The notes below the pieces were generated by a model. The model had not been told where the DNA came from. It searched no databases and saw only the letters and a list, made by a program, of their open reading frames with translations. The translations under genes were made by a program, and so were the position numbers. Positions 7,037 to 7,513 of a stretch of 7,513 nt of DNA are shown here, in pieces. The stretch is taken from NCBI GenBank assembly GCA_030146605.1, contig JASLBO010000375.1, positions 1 through 7,513 of the forward strand, written 5' to 3'. Source of the DNA: Sphingomonas sp. GTDB taxonomy: Bacteria; Pseudomonadota; Alphaproteobacteria; Sphingomonadales; Sphingomonadaceae. Each line of letters starts with the position of its first letter. Position 1 is the stretch's first letter.

Positions 7037-7056
7037 GCTCCTGCTTTGGCAGGAGC
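7037..7056. repeat. Perfect 8-bp-stem hairpin in the divergent intergenic region
   Basis: GCTCCTGC and GCAGGAGC flank a 4-base TTTG loop. It lies in the 134-bp gap between the ribonuclease start and the transporter start. No continuous T-run follows on either strand, so an intrinsic terminator is unlikely; it may be an operator or a leader-RNA stem for the leftward ribonuclease transcript. If the ribonuclease began at an upstream codon this would be coding, but the encoded residues look unlike the family. Confidence 0.5.
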
Positions 7057-7117
7057 ACTGGCATTTTCCCGCCGGGATGGCCGGCCAGTTCGCCAGCGAT
7101 GAATGCCGGAAAGAGCA

Positions 7118-7124
7118 AAGGAGA
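7118..7124 (+). promoter_or_regulatory. Ribosome binding site of the GPH transporter, deciding a GTG start
   Basis: AAGGAGA lies 5 bases before the GTG at 7130-7132. The next in-frame start, ATG at 7145, would be 20 bases away, so GTG is preferred. Confidence 0.8.
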
Positions 7125-7129
7125 CCGCA

Positions 7130-7513
7130 GTGACCATCCTCCCCATGAAGGCCCGGCTGATCCTGTTCGCCTTCGGGGACTTCGCGTTCAATCTCTACTG
7201 GCAGAGCATCATGCTCTTCCTGCTTTTCTATTATACCGACGCGCTGGGGCTGGCGATGACCACCGCGGCGGCGATCTACACCGCGGCGTCGATCTGGGAC
7301 GGAATCGCCAATTTCGTCGCGGGCGCAGTGACCGACCGCCACCGGCCGAAGCACGGCTATGGCCGGGTATTGATATTGGGCAGCGTGCCACTCGGGCTGG
7401 CATGCATCCTCACTTATGCGCCGCTGGGAACCGGGCCGGCCGGGCTGGCCCTGATCGTGATCGGGCATCTGCTGTTCCGCACCGCCTATGCCGCGATCAA
7501 CGTGCCCTATCTG
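7130..7513 (+). CDS. GPH-family (MelB-type) sugar:cation symporter, partial (C-terminus off right edge)
   Basis: Inner-membrane major-facilitator transporter of the glycoside-pentoside-hexuronide:cation symporter type. The visible 128 residues hold about four membrane helices (roughly 9-34, 45-68, 80-98, 103-126); full family members have about 450-500 residues and 12 helices. An ungapped comparison by eye with MelB places GDFAFNLYW (16-24) on the KDFA region, so Asp17 matches MelB Asp19. YYTDALGL (34-41) matches YYTDVVGL, and IWDGIANFVAG (55-65) falls on IWDAINDPIMG. Asp57 therefore matches MelB Asp55, but the cation-site Asp59 is Asn61 here. The helix 2-3 loop RHRPKHGYGR keeps the family's basic, Gly-containing pattern. 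It is divergent from the ribonuclease and may share its intergenic region for regulation. Substrate unknown; a sugar or glycoside is likely, and a link with the TonB receptor upstream is inference only. Confidence 0.88.
   Translation, partial: MTILPMKARLILFAFGDFAFNLYWQSIMLFLLFYYTDALGLAMTTAAAIYTAASIWDGIANFVAGAVTDRHRPKHGYGRVLILGSVPLGLACILTYAPLGTGPAGLALIVIGHLLFRTAYAAINVPYL

Noticed and set aside
6996..7118. Extended N-terminus of the ribonuclease up to 7118
   Set aside because: It would begin at TTG with no ribosome binding site and adds a Pro-rich stretch encoded across the hairpin. Family members begin near the MKTLADP segment.
5991..7133. 380-codon open frame on the plus strand opposite the ribonuclease
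   Set aside because: It is antisense to the RNB motifs and has no family signal. Its end also overlaps the transporter start in another frame.

Overview
The window is GC-rich with strongly G/C-biased third codon positions. It reads as chromosomal DNA of an alphaproteobacterium, most likely of the Sphingomonadales. The support is family-level only: a TonB-dependent receptor of the Caulobacter/Xanthomonas/sphingomonad type (TonB box EEILVTGIR, plug motif IDLRTRRPFD), a short RNB-domain ribonuclease with the DLDQAF active-site variant, a soluble GAF/PAS hybrid kinase ending in a receiver, and a GPH-type sugar symporter. No rRNA, tRNA, CRISPR array, insertion sequence or integrase was seen.

Layout. 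(1) Positions 1-2032, minus strand: the N-terminal 677 codons of a TonB-dependent receptor whose C-terminus lies off the left edge. (2) Positions 2095-2325, minus strand: a probable 76-residue exported protein just upstream of the receptor, possibly in the same transcript. (3) Positions 2326-2654: the regulatory region between this leftward unit and a rightward kinase gene. It holds a LacI-operator-like dyad, a compact inverted repeat, and a dense cluster of TTCTCA elements overlapping the -35 box of a good leftward promoter candidate. (4) Positions 2655-5570, plus strand: a 971-residue cytoplasmic hybrid histidine kinase (GAF-GAF-PAS-PAS-HisKA-HATPase-REC). (5) Positions 5604-6995, minus strand: an RNB-family exoribonuclease-like protein, converging on the kinase with a 33-bp gap. 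(6) Positions 6996-7129: a divergent intergenic region with a perfect 8-bp-stem hairpin. (7) Positions 7130 to the right edge, plus strand: the first 128 codons of a GPH (MelB-type) transporter.

How they may work together (inference). The receptor would bring an unidentified ligand, plausibly a glycoside or oligosaccharide, across the outer membrane, and the GPH protein could carry a sugar across the inner membrane. The kinase is divergent from the receptor unit and shares its control region, so it may sense a related cytoplasmic signal, but no partner regulator or phosphotransferase is in the window. The ribonuclease looks like an unrelated housekeeping-type gene. I see no clear undescribed system. 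The most unusual points are the TTCTCA-rich control region, the small exported ORF ahead of the receptor, and the replacement of a cation-site aspartate by asparagine in the transporter.
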